A stretch of DNA of 64,000 nucleotides. It comes from Patiria miniata (taxonomy: Eukaryota; Echinodermata; Asteroidea; Valvatida; Asterinidae). The notes under the pieces are model-generated. The model saw nothing but the letters and a program-made list of their open reading frames with translations, did not search any database and was not told the origin of the DNA. Location of the stretch: contig NW_024037069.1 of assembly GCF_015706575.1 (NCBI RefSeq), forward strand, positions 40,693,315-40,757,314. Direction: 5' to 3'. The position numbers and the translations under genes were made by a program. Shown piece by piece: positions 14,301-24,947 of the stretch (position 1 is its first letter; each line of letters begins with the position of its first letter).

Positions 14301-17300
14301 AAGATGAGGTGATTTTAAACCATCAAAACGTCAAGCTTGGCGATAGTCTGCCGTACGCATTCACCAACACTTTGGGTGCAAAGGATGGAGTCAAGTATTA
14401 CTTCAACATTACGCAGGAAATTCTCGACGAAATTCCAGTGGTAGGCTAACGGTGCACTGAAAAATTGCCTGGGTTAATTTTACCAAAGAAATGGTGAAAA
14501 CTGCAACTACCCAAATTGTGTTTTTATTCAATTTTGCTTCAATTCAGAAACCTTGGGACATTTATCAGTTAAGGCCACACTTTTGCAGTATTTTTGTATC
14601 ATATCCAACTTCCGTTTAATAACAGGTTCCATTTCTGCCAATACACACTGAAAATTGCATGGGTTAACTTCACCCAAGACAGGGTGAAAACTGCAACTAC
14701 CCAAAATTGGGGAGTTCTATAAGCAACGGTTTGGGTTAGAATTTCTGTTAAATTCAACCAAAACTTGTGGTCATACAAGACCAAATTTAATTTGCAATTT
14801 AGCTAACAATTAACAGACAAACTGTTAATTTTGTCTAGCTAAAATTTAATTCAGCTAAAATCGTTATGTAGGCAGCTCTTTGAAATCGAGTTATGGCCTT
14901 TGGTTGCATGATGGTATTTTCGCGTCGGGAAGATTTATATATTTCAATGTGGGCCCTTCATTTTTGTGGCCTTGGCGACAATAATAACAGAACTTAGGGA
15001 CTCAAAAGGACTTGTCAGTCAAGCGAGATCCCACCAATTAACTACAGACTAGTGATTCGACTGCTCAGATACTTACTCGGTTCACTTTTGCACTGTAGGC
15101 CTCTCCTTTCCATGGGAAGACGTTCAAGCGGTGTAGCGTCGTTGGAAACAGTGGAATTCTCTGGAACAGCAAATGCGGGAAAGACATCGACAAGGCAGAC
15201 TTTGTGTTCAGGTATCGTGTGTTTTTTTTTTTAAAGCCAATTCCTAATCGGCATTTGGTTTCTGCGCAATGAAGAAGTTTATGTCAAGATCATAAGGGAT
15301 GATAAGTATGACAATGTAGAAGTATAAAATGTTGCTGCTAAGATTAACATTTGTTGAATGCACACTAAACCAACCAATTGCAGATTGCAGAAAGACCAAA
15401 TAAGGCTCCTTTGTTTATTTTGTTTATCCCGAATGACCAGTTGGCACACCGAATTTGCATATTTTGATTGTTGACCATCACGGTTGATGTTTTTTAAAGA
15501 TAAATAACCTATAGGTTCCTTATTTTACAAATGAAATAACAATTAACAAACAATGTAATCCAACAGATCCAACGTGCCACCTCTTCGTCCTTTTGTTGTG
15601 GACGCCGGACGGAAATCCAACCTATCCACCATGAACCCAAGCATCATCAATAACAGGTATGCCCAACCTGCTATGAGCTTGCCATCGCGCCAACGTATTG
15701 TTTCACAGCATGCCTAGCCGGTGTCACGGTCTCACTTCTCCGGCGTGCTGGATTCTCCGGGTGAATGCGGCGGATAATGGAGCACGTTACAGTGCACGTT
15801 ACATGAGCACGATACATGCTCATGTGTCCGCTGTACTTACTTTTCCTCGGGCGGTGCTATGGGGTCTACCCAGTCCACCCAAGGATGTGTTATGTAACAC
15901 TTCCTGTGGATGAAGCTTAGAGCATGTAGAGAGGACCATTGCCTGGGTCATTCCATGGTCTTGCAACAGCGTGGGTGTGTACGTGTGTGTATGGAAGAAT
16001 AATTAAGAACGAACTCCTTGGTCTGTGCATGGCTCCTTGGTCTGTGAAAGGTCTGTGTTCCATGCTCGTTCGTGGTTGTCTTTATTTTTGCAACCATGTG
16101 TATCCTTCACATCTTTACATGTACAGTGTATTGGGAGTTCCGCGCGCCACGAAAATTCTGGATTCGACTGGTACCTTGTAACGTATACATTTGTACATAC
16201 AAATATCCAAAGATTACACGTGCACCCGTACAACCCCAAAGGACTCAGCACACAATAAAGTTGGCGAAATGTACACTACTGCGCAACTTGCGCATGCGTG
16301 TTTAGGCGAAATTTCCCTCTGCGGAGAAGCTAGCACGCCGGAGAAGTGAGACCGTGACACCGGATGTATGTGCGCGCAGGTCATGGATGACATCAGAGCA
16401 TATCGACCGAGAGGTGTAAACGCAAAATTCTCATAGGTTGAATCAATGTCAGTCTGTAATTTTTTTTTTTAAAGTTTCAACTCTATTGCCTTACACTCGC
16501 TGTTTGATTTTGTGATATCGAAAAAGTCAGGTATCAATTTAAGGTTTGCTCAGAAAATGCATCCCTTTTCTATAGTTTACGTGAAATTGATAATGCATCG
16601 CAACAAGGACATCGACCCAATTCCAGCAAGACGTTCTTTTTTAATGCGCATTTTCTGGCGAAATATTTTATATTTTCTGTATGTTGATATATTAAATAAA
16701 AGGAAATGTCAAGCAATAACATGGTACAAGTAGTTTTATGTCATTGCAGTTTTTATGTTATATCATTTTACGCTACAGATTTCGACGCCTTAAAGACATT
16801 GCAGACCACGAGAAATTCGCAAAGGAAATTGGCGAGTATAACGGCATGCTGTGGCTTCCGTGCATTGGATCGGTCAAGATGGTGGAGGTTTGTCTCCAGG
16901 CAAAACGGTCACTTGATTTCCACGGGGGAGGTAACCCTAGGACAGCTATCGCCAACCCGTATCATTATATCGCCGTCCAGTACTTTTGGAGTCACAGGAA
17001 TTTGACGCAGTTTATGTCCACAGGTTAGTATACAATCTCTCCGATTACAGACCAACCCGGGCTCACTTCTACCACGAATCCCCCTTCTATGGCAAAAGGA
17101 TTTTGCTAACAACTTTTGTTCAGATAATCATAGGCAGTTGCTTTGCAAAATGCTTTCGCCATTGGAGTGGGGCTCGTGCACGTGTACTGTGATGAAGTGC
17201 CCCGTCGCTATTCTGATTGACTTCTGCATGGCCGTGGTGTGAACTATTTGAAGTTTAACAAGCGTACATTTGACACCTGATTCGTATGTGTACAAGTCAT

Positions 17301-18142
17301 CTACTCGAAAACTAGCACAAAGATGTGAAGGTTTGCATGTCCTCTCATTGTATGAGGCTTTTATCAAGTATAAATAATATATTCAATATTGGGTTTTGCC
17401 TTTCACAAGCACACGAGACAACACTGAGTATTCAATGTTATACAATGATGAAATTAAAAATCATCCTGGCGCAAATTCAACCTCATGAATTGTGCTTAGT
17501 AAAATAGGCTACAAGCCTGACTAATTTGCAGTGTGCATTACTGTGCAATCTATTCACAGCAGATTTTTGCTCAGAACTTAAAAAGTTATAATAGCTTGGG
17601 CATTATTTTGTGCTTAGCAGCTAAAAATTGAGCCTTGTCTCTTGTCTATAGAAAAGTGGACTCCAGCGCCCTCTGTTGTCACAATCACTATTGCAAATAC
17701 GTGTGATGCTCTTAATGACTACAGGTTGTCGTTTGGTTCAAAAGAAATTCTTGATCGAACCTTTGAATTCTGTGTGAGTCATTACATTGCGACAAACTAT
17801 TTCACAAAGATGTTAGTGGGACTGCATTTATTTTGTTTACCGCCTTTTAACTGATTTTCCACCTGATCCTTGGTAGGTTTTTACGTGACCCACTTGTCGT
17901 TAGCCATGTGTGACGAGACGCACTTGTACGGCTTTTGGCCTTTCGGAACTACGGTAGAAGACAGCCCTACAGACCCTGACAACAACACGGTGTCATTCAG
18001 GCAAAGGAAAGTCCGATACCACTACTTTGACAATCTACCAGGACCAAACGGCGCTCACTCAATGCAGGACGAGTTTGGAGTGCTGGTACAGATGCACAAA
18101 CTAGGAATGCTGAAAATGCACGCCAGTAGTTGTCAAGAATGA
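5322..18142 (+). CDS. ST8SIA: Alpha-2,8-sialyltransferase-like (ST8Sia family), complete
   Basis: Seven exons join in consistent phase: 5322-5575, 13901-14023, 14263-14440, 15099-15211, 15567-15656, 16779-17023 and 17877-18142 (TGA), giving 422 codons plus stop. Known family members transfer sialic acid from CMP-sialic acid in the Golgi. The topology fits type II: short basic tail MIVGKRR, membrane segment at about residues 8-25, stem, then catalytic domain. The stem end reads LSAPWMPNRKNLASFR and NVKLGDSLPY. Sialylmotif L starts at about 196, RCSVVGNSGILW.SKCGKDID, then FVFRSN and TMNPSII. Motif S is STGFYVTHLSLAMCDE..LYGFWPF (about 333-357). Motif III is YHYFDN (382-387). Motif VS is H395 to E400 (HSMQDEF). 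Several N-glycosylation sequons are present (NMT, NIT, NLS, NLT). Length is slightly above usual (about 350-400 aa). FRSN replaces the more usual RCN after motif L. The donor-to-acceptor linkage (di-, oligo- or polysialic) cannot be told from sequence. Confidence 0.88.
6340..7030 (+). repeat. Degenerate direct repeat, two units about 525 bp apart
   Basis: Unit 1 (about 6338-6510) and unit 2 (about 6866-7020) share GACGAAAA.TTG, TCAAA.CAGGT.AAGAAT, TTGGCAAAAA, GGAA.ATCCTGTC and GAAATCGGCCA.GAAATTTGG. Many GTGACCA and TGACC words lie between. No reading frame is conserved. It looks like an old tandem duplication or two copies of one dispersed element. Confidence 0.55.
9013..9053. repeat. Perfect 14-bp stem hairpin
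   Basis: AAACCAAACAGAAT is followed 13 bases later by its exact reverse complement ATTCTGTTTGGTTT. It lies in the first sialyltransferase intron. Its role is unknown; it may be the core of a small inverted repeat element. Confidence 0.6.
9453..9875. repeat. 16-bp minisatellite with inverted short arm and TTAGGG insert
   Basis: About 17 head-to-tail copies of GGACCAATGGGACGTC occupy roughly 9593-9860, with scattered one-base variants (ACTTC, GTAC, GTGG). A short block of the same unit in reverse orientation (about 9459-9523) precedes it. Between them is TTAGGGTTAGGGTTAGGG at 9529-9546 plus about 50 unique bases. Because 16 is not a multiple of 3, the array is open in several frames on both strands, which creates long but meaningless ORFs. 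Confidence 0.92.
10150..10390 (+). other. Coding-like fragment of unknown identity inside the intron
   Basis: One plus-strand frame stays open and has exon-like composition: KTKHTLRDVDKNEWIDAI, then CMDQSPDSGL, RRRVVDDVIEKRHNG and LKYSVQTDTY. The NEWIDAI stretch loosely recalls the last helix of PH domains. I see no convincing splice sites at either edge. It may be a retroposed fragment of another gene or chance. Confidence 0.25.
11030..11160. repeat. GAGTC / CGAGT microsatellite
   Basis: Clusters of CGAGTCGAGTCGAGTC at about 11091-11160, interrupted by unique sequence. A simple 5-bp repeat with no coding potential. Confidence 0.75.
11520..11830 (+). repeat. Dispersed non-autonomous element, short copy
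   Basis: This block is the reverse complement of parts of 47670-48200. Shared words include CTCCATGGGCGCGTGCGCGT, AATCCTTGCTAAATAA, AAACATGACGTC, CGACTGCAGTCCTAATT, GCGCAAGGCATGATGGGAAA and CATACCCATGGAAACGAGGT. It carries an internal inverted pair around TGTGTCA...TGACACA (about 11718-11748). No coding capacity is visible, so it is most likely a MITE-like element. Confidence 0.72.
11871..11900 (+). repeat. Truncated tRNA-derived SINE head followed by poly-C
   Basis: GGATAGCTCAGTTGGAAGA matches the A-box half of a tRNA and is followed immediately by a C run. No B-box follows. A fragment only. Confidence 0.4.
13057..13374. repeat. Fold-back MITE, about 318 bp
   Basis: It starts AAAAGCGGAACCCAAACCCC and ends GGGGTTTGGGTTCCGCTTTT, which are exact reverse complements. 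The internal halves are also roughly inverted (AAGCTACTTTAAGATAAAAA near 13148 against a mirrored block near 13262-13282). The left half resembles 3180-3372. Terminal inverted repeats with no ORF fit a non-autonomous DNA transposon. Confidence 0.8.
14456..14715 (+). repeat. Two copies of an intronic repeat unit
   Basis: CACTGAAAAATTGCCTGGGT at 14455 and CACTGAAAATTGCATGGGTT at 14645 each lead into GGTGAAAACTGCAACTACCC. Unit spacing is about 190 bp. Located in the third sialyltransferase intron. No known function. Confidence 0.65.
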
Positions 18143-19296
18143 AACTCTTCCACCCTTCTACCTCCCGTTCCCCCTTTTTAAAAATTAAATATCTCCCTCT
18201 TATGGAACAACACCACATCGATTTCCAAAGCTTCCAACTGCAAGCTGGCGTAGCTTGGCTAAAACGCCCTCTGTCGTTGAAAACCCAGGCTGGTAGTAGT
18301 CATGACTGCAGTGCGCATGATTGAACAAATGACGGGGTTCGTCTTTCGAGCTTGCCTAATCCTGGGGCCAGATTTCAATGCTCATTGAACAGAGACATTA
18401 TGTTTCATCAGCAAAGATGAACTGCTGAATGTGTGCAGGGTACATGGATAACTTCCAATGTTTTGTGAATATTTTTATTATATGAAGCACATATCGCTTA
18501 CCTACAATTTCAGGTGTTCTATGCTCACAAGGCCATAAAGTCAAGATGGACAAACACTGAATAATTATTAGCCGAAAAAAGAGAGCTTTTCTATATGACG
18601 ACTAGGACCAGCGTTTTATTTCCGCGGGTACTCTGTCCGATGGAAAGAATAATGTCCCGTCGATATTTATTATCATAATTGCCATTCCTGATTCTTATTA
18701 CCTGTACATAAAGTTTTGGGTCTGAGCCATCCGTGTATTTTTTTAGCGACATTATTGCCATAGCCTTCTCTTTGATGCGGTCATGTACATGTACTCGGTG
18801 TGTGAGCCTGTTTTGCACCAATGCAATGCCTGAAGGTGCAACACTGGGAAGTGCTTTGGTAACGGCAGACAATCAGCCTAAACCGAAGCCGATGTTTCAG
18901 TTTGTCTTCTTCCACGTTGTTGCCACTCCTAAACTTCTGATGTGTTTTAATAATTGCCAATGCTTGATTGATATTTATTATTACCATTAAATTTAAATAA
19001 GTTTTTGTTTATGTGTCTAGGTAAAATTATAAAGCTGCAGCACTGCATTACGTGAAAACATTTCTTAGAATGCTGACGAAAAAGAATGTTCGATGGTGCA
19101 GCGCTAAGTGCTTTTAAATGGTTCATGTTGTATAAAGACATTAAGGCCTATCAATAGCATTCTACATTGTGAATGTGTTCCTCGGACACGATCAATGCTT
19201 ATTTGTTTGATGTAAAACAAACGGAGAAGGGCCTACAATATATGTTGGTCAAATCAAAATTGTTTGATTTGATTGTGTCCCTTGTGTTCTGGAATA

Positions 19297-19544
19297 CTGG
19301 GTGAGTAAACAAAAAAGAAATCCAAATAGAAGGACCAATTTTTAACATAAATTTTGCCCGTAGCACTTTCGAAATCTAGGATATGAAATCCAAGTTATAA
19401 GCTTTCTTTTAGAACAAGAATCATTCGAATCACTTTTGTACTTTTCCAGTTAACGGAATTTTTAACACAGACATCGTTTTAAAATTCTGTCCACGGATCT
19501 CGAAAAGTGCCGTTTGTGTTTCGTTTTTTTTTTTACTCACCCAG
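19297..19544. mobile_element. Mariner-type MITE with TA target duplication
   Basis: It starts CTGGGTGAGTAAA and ends with its complement TTTACTCACCCAG. It is flanked on both sides by TA (19295-19296 and 19545-19546), the target of the Tc1/mariner superfamily. The 248-bp interior has no ORF. The superfamily call is inferred from the TA duplication and terminal inverted repeats. Confidence 0.78.
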
Positions 19545-21637
19545 TATATTATAACACATGTGTAGCGTTGTTTTAATCCGAGATCGGTGCACTCACGAAA
19601 TAAAACCAATACTAAAGAGGTTTGACTAAAGAGGTTTGACTAAAGAGGTATTTAAGTTAACTTTATAGTCGAACTTCGCGTTCCTGGAACGTTCTTCTAT
19701 TGATGAGGTTGCCATATAGCCAGAAATTAGAACGAAATCAAATTACATGTCATAATATAAGCCACTGGCGACGAGTATCATGGCTACGATTTTGATGTGT
19801 TATACAGAGGTACTAGTGTACATATTGCCTTTATTGCATTTGCCTTATGAATAGTACGGTATACAAGAAAATATTATAATACTTTGTTTACTCTGCATAA
19901 TAATGGCGCTAAGCAGTATCTAACAACAATCAGTATTTTGCATTGTTACAGTACATGTATTTATATTTTGTATTGTTGAAACAGGGGATATGACCTACGT
20001 TCACCCCAGGGAAAATGATCAATGAAAAACCCTTTTCAGAAACAGTACTTGTAACACGTTGAGTTGTGCTATTGACATACTTTGGAGATATTCTCTCGGG
20101 GGCTTTGAAACTCTCTGCGATTATATTTTTTTTAATACTTCTGTAATGATTGGCTATGCGTTAGGTAGGGCAGGCAGATATGAGGCTTTTGATACTAACA
20201 TTCTACAGATGAAGCCTGTTAGTCGTATTTATAGCTAAATCCAGAGGCTGTGGTATTTTTTCTTTAAAGCACTTACGAACGAATTCTTAAAAAAACCGCA
20301 CATATGTTGCATGAAACCACGCGTAAGTTAGAACACTTTGTTCTCTGGACATATGCACGTGCACCAGCGTAATTGTTTATAACTTGGAAAACATTATTAA
20401 ACTTTGCAAAATGGGTTGCCAGCCTTTTGGCTATCGTGATGAATATGGTTCGCCAGTGGGACGGGTACCAGTAGGACTGGCACGTGAACTTCACATTGTT
20501 AAGCAATGCCGTGTATATGGACAAACTTTATAATGCTATCCATTGAATGAGTGTTATCGTAATGTGTACAGTTGTTGGTGCAATATTTTTTTTCTCTTTA
20601 ATATTTCCAAGGCGAAGGCAACAGCTAGACAAAATGACCACTATTTAAGAAGTAAATACATGTATTTTGAGAAGAGGTGAAGTAATTTACATGTACATGT
20701 ATACTCCTTTTTCTTTTAAAAGATGCAAATAGTGGATCGGAATATTGGCAGGAAGGGAAGAAACCGCGTAGGTTTCTTCCTTTTACGGAGGAAATTTAGA
20801 ATGACACCATCAACTCCGTCCATTCCTATAATTTTCCGTTCGAGATTGTAAGTCACAAATTGAAAAACACCAAGTGTCTTCCCGCGAAAGATGCTAAAAA
20901 TATAGCTGCTATGGATTGTTGATTGTATATAATGGTTCTGCTCTTGTAACAAAAGTTTTCATGCCATATGTGTTTATAAATGGAACGTCTTAATGTTTAT
21001 GTGTATTTTTTTCTCCAAACTGTTAAATGTAAGATACTCTGTAAACTATTGTTAAAAGACTTTTTTGCGACAGTATTTGTTTAGTTGCATTTAGGGTTTC
21101 CCTGTCTTATTATGATCAACGTTATGTTTTTATAAACTATAACTTTCTCTTGAGGTTATTATTATTTGGGTACAATTATTTGTTTGTATTAAAGTACTTA
21201 TATGGTAACAAATCGTTTTGAATTGGTCTTTTATGAAGTCGTTAGATTTCCCCCCTGCCTCCAAATATAAATGATTTAATTAGAACAAATATTTATCTCA
21301 GCAAGCGCTCATACATTTCCACATAACTGAAAATATTTCACAATAGTACTGTAACAGCTCCTATGGATTGTCGGTCGTTCACTACCAATTTTACGCAATT
21401 GCAGCAGCTCATACCGGGCCGCGATATTTTTTTCCGCATGCCTTTTTTTTCTGTACGAATGCATATGGGCGTATTTCGAAGTAGGCGTTGAGTTGCAAGT
21501 CAGGTTCTCGGACTTTTTTTTCCCTTGAAAAAAAAAATCCAAACCACACATTGGTAAAAGAAAAGTGTTAAAAATGACTAACAGACCTTTTTAAGAGAAA
21601 AAAAGAAGTAAAGAAGAAGAAATTAAAAAAACATTCA

Positions 21638-21715
21638 ATGGAAATCGAACTCACACCATCGGATTTGTAATCCAATGTAGTATCCAAGCCACTACAGCAG
21701 CGACTCGATCGATGT
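21638..21715 (-). repeat. tRNA-like sequence, probably SINE-derived
   Basis: On the minus strand it shows a possible anticodon arm TTGGA-TTACAAA-TCCGA and a B-box-like GAGTTCGATTTCC. The D-arm and acceptor stem are not convincing, so a functional tRNA is unlikely. Confidence 0.35.
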
Positions 21716-23461
21716 GGTAGTTTTAAACTTTATATTATTGCATATACATGTATAGCGCCCAACAGCATAATTCTATATACATGTATATACTAGCGAGCGT
21801 GTGGTATGGGAAAAAAAAATCGCTACCGGGCCTATAGTGGCCTAAAACGTCGATGTACATGTACATCTTATATTTTACAAAATAACGGTCAAAACCGACA
21901 CAATGTCACAGTTGCCAAGTTAAAACATTTCTCGCTTCATCAATGACTGAAGTTATTTCCCATCTCCTGGTAATTAGCTGAAAATGCAATGTTTTCCTGC
22001 TGTTTTGGATAGGCTGCATAATGTTTCTATCAAACACACCCGCCCATGTTATTGCCAAGACAGTGGTGTTAACATGACATCAATTTCTCGCACGATTTAG
22101 CAGACAGAGAATATCCTATGCTATCTGGGGGGGGGGGGGGAACAAATTGGAAAAAAGGTCCCTTGAGCCAGTTCTCACCCGTTGGATGCAAATTGGACAT
22201 GTAGGAAAACCGGTATCCTCACGCCGAAACAGACTCGCCCCCTCACAATGTCATTTCGAGACAATATAATCAAGAGACCGTTTTTCTGAAAGTCGCATCT
22301 CATACTTCACCTGTTTTAGTTAAATAGATCAGCCGTCGGTATAGCGAAATTGGTGTTTAAACTTGATGGAAGCATTGAGGGCAGAAAGGATTGATCTACG
22401 CTGCAAAGTTCATTACTTACGCCTGGCAAACATCAAAGACGCTATTTGCATGTAGGGCGCATCTAGATTTCTCACCACCGTGCTTTTAATGAAGAACACC
22501 CACACCCAGACAGCTCCCGTGGATGCACGAGGCGAGAGGTAAACCAATGTTTTCCTTGCCTGCCTAACGGGTTGATGACTAAGGAATTATAAATACTTAT
22601 ACGTTGTGCTCGCAAGTGCATTATCTATCATAGACGACCAAGCGTATGGTCATTACATTTCTCGCTGGCATCAGATACTTGAAGAAACGCGTACACACGG
22701 ACGAGTAGACATTCTTTGATTGTGCGGCGGAATGGATCCATATCTGGCCTTGATGATTGTTGTAGGATATTATCCAATCGTGGGAGGTACTGGTGTGATC
22801 TGTAAGTGCCAATTCAAATTGTGTTTTTGTTCTTTAGTTGCTTACTAAACGGCCCTTATTTTTTTTTTTATCAACGGTTCTAGATTCGGCCATTGTTTGA
22901 CAATCATAGGTGCCAACCTTATGGCACAGAGAATTCAACGTCCGAAAAAATGGCCGACTAAATGTAGAACATCCGAACTTTATGGAAATGTGCCTGAAAT
23001 AGTAGTACACGAGGAGGAAACCTTGACAGATGAGGTGTGTGCAAAGAACAGTGTGTGGTTAAAAAGAGCTAGACGAGTGAGAGTTAAATTCGACAGCCAC
23101 TCCTCTGATTATCCATATGGTATTAAGAATAGCCCTGATTCCAAGTAGGCCTATAAGTCAGTGTGTTGAAACGACGCGTGAGACTGGGATTAAAATCTAT
23201 CACTAATCTCTGTCCAAAAAATTCGGAAAATAATATTTAGATATGAATACCAATTGCGTGAGTGGGATGTTGCCAATGAAGTCAACCATTGAGTGTTTCG
23301 TATTCAGCTACCAATAAGCCTATTCAACATTTCACTCACGCATGTGCAAACTCTCGTGAACGATGCAGTTTCTTATATAAACAAAACACGTCACGCGGTC
23401 CTTGTTGAATATTTGCTTTTTTTGTATCCAACAGTTAATAATTGCTCACACGAGATGTTGA

Positions 23462-23935
23462 CAGGGGCGGCGGAACGGGGGGCCGGGGGACACTTCCACC
23501 CCCCCCCCCGATTTATCCAAGAGCCCCTCTTGCGGATATAAATGTGCCCCCTCGAGATGAAAACAAAACTGGCCTTAACATTTCGGATAATTGTTTTCAT
23601 TTCTGATATGAACGAGGAAGATAAAAACCAAGCCCGAAAACCATTACAATTCGCCCTGAAAATGGGCACATAATGCGTAGTTTGCATGATGGCCGGTTTT
23701 GAAGAGCGCCCCTACTTTGGAAGATGCATGGTACCACGGCCCAGGCTATTTGATTTACGGAGACCAAGACAGTGTCCAGTAAAAAAGAACGTAATTTCAG
23801 CACGGGTGTGCCAAAAAACCCACAAAAAAATGCTGAGTACGCTGCTGCACCGACGGAATATGCCTTTTATACTGAGCAAGTGCCCCTTTTGATGCCCCCC
23901 CCCGGCCCAGTTTGAAAACAGCTCCGCCGCCGCTG
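23462..23935. mobile_element. hAT-type MITE with 8-bp target duplication
   Basis: Ends are CAGGGGCGGCGGA and TCCGCCGCCGCTG, inverted with one mismatch. Flanks are GATGTTGA (23454-23461) and GATGTCGA (23936-23943), an 8-bp duplication with one mismatch, as expected for the hAT superfamily. The interior holds mirrored C and G runs and no transposase. The one-base decay of the duplication suggests an old insertion. Confidence 0.82.
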
Positions 23936-24947
23936 GATGTCGAATTGGCTATAATTATAGCCACACCACCGAAGAGTGAAAAAAAACCTTCAAAATATCC
24001 TGCTGAACATAATGTAAACGCGAGTACACATGCACATGAACCATTAGAAATGGTACGCGTACGGGATACGTATGTGGCTCAGAAAAAGTAGCTGTTATAT
24101 CGCCATTTTGTGTGGTTATTTCACCAAACTACACATGGAGCGCCAGATGAAATATATGGAAATGGTGATTTAATTTAAGACAAAGACAAGTTCAAAGCAG
24201 CCGCCAACAAGCACTACAACCAGTAACCAATCATCAAAAAGCAACCAAGAAACCCAGTGCACCTCTCTACTCGTTTTGCTCCTTTTTAGGGGCGTTGAGT
24301 AGTATCCTACCAGAACCAGAATTGAAACCTTTTGCGGAGCCACCCCTTTAATCCACACATATTAGAACTTGGCGGGATCACTTTCACACCACAATGTTAT
24401 TTGAGCCACCCTGCCTTCAAACACGAACCATTCAAACCCCAAATTATTAAAACCACAGAATTGCCCTGTGAAGATCAAGACTCCTTAATTTTGTCAGCAG
24501 GGGCGATCCATGGCAATCCACAATGATCTTAAATGTGCACAAGTTCAGTAGGTTTTCCCGCCAATTTTAAGCCACCCACTAGGGCCAGGCAAGTGACACC
24601 CCCTCTGGTGGATGTACCATGGTCCAAACTGGGATCTAATAATAGATGACCTAGGGCATGTCTGCTGTGTGGCTTGGACAATATTAAACAGAGAATTGTG
24701 AGTAGTCTTTATTCCCTGGTGGGCGGCTCCATACAGAAAATTAGGCTAGCAACTTTTATCGAGCCACATCCCACACGCGCACCATTTATAATCGTCCCTA
24801 TGTACAGTAACAAGCACGTCCAACCACTGGAAAGTCCAACTACTGAAATACTATTTTGTAAGAGCTAACGTGTTCCAAGTAGTCACATCAAACTTCGTGT
24901 TTTTGTTGCTTCAACATAAAGTCTTTAAATTCTTTACTTAATTCCAG

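Larger units (their letters stand above)
18143..24947. other. Intergenic / upstream region of the receptor gene, repeat-rich
   Basis: No supported exon was found in 6.8 kb, although the missing 5' exon (signal peptide) of the receptor at 24948 probably lies here or in its introns. It holds a mariner-type MITE (19297-19544), a 14-bp triplicate near 19612-19650 (CTAAAGAGGTTTGA), a tRNA-like sequence (21638-21715) and a hAT-type MITE (23462-23935). Confidence 0.6.

Noticed and set aside
17652..17724. Possible extra sialyltransferase exon (KWTPAPSVVTITIANTC)
   Set aside because: It has AG and GT edges and fits the upstream phase, but its 73-base length would shift the frame of the last exon. Joining STG directly to FYVTHLSLAM restores sialylmotif S.
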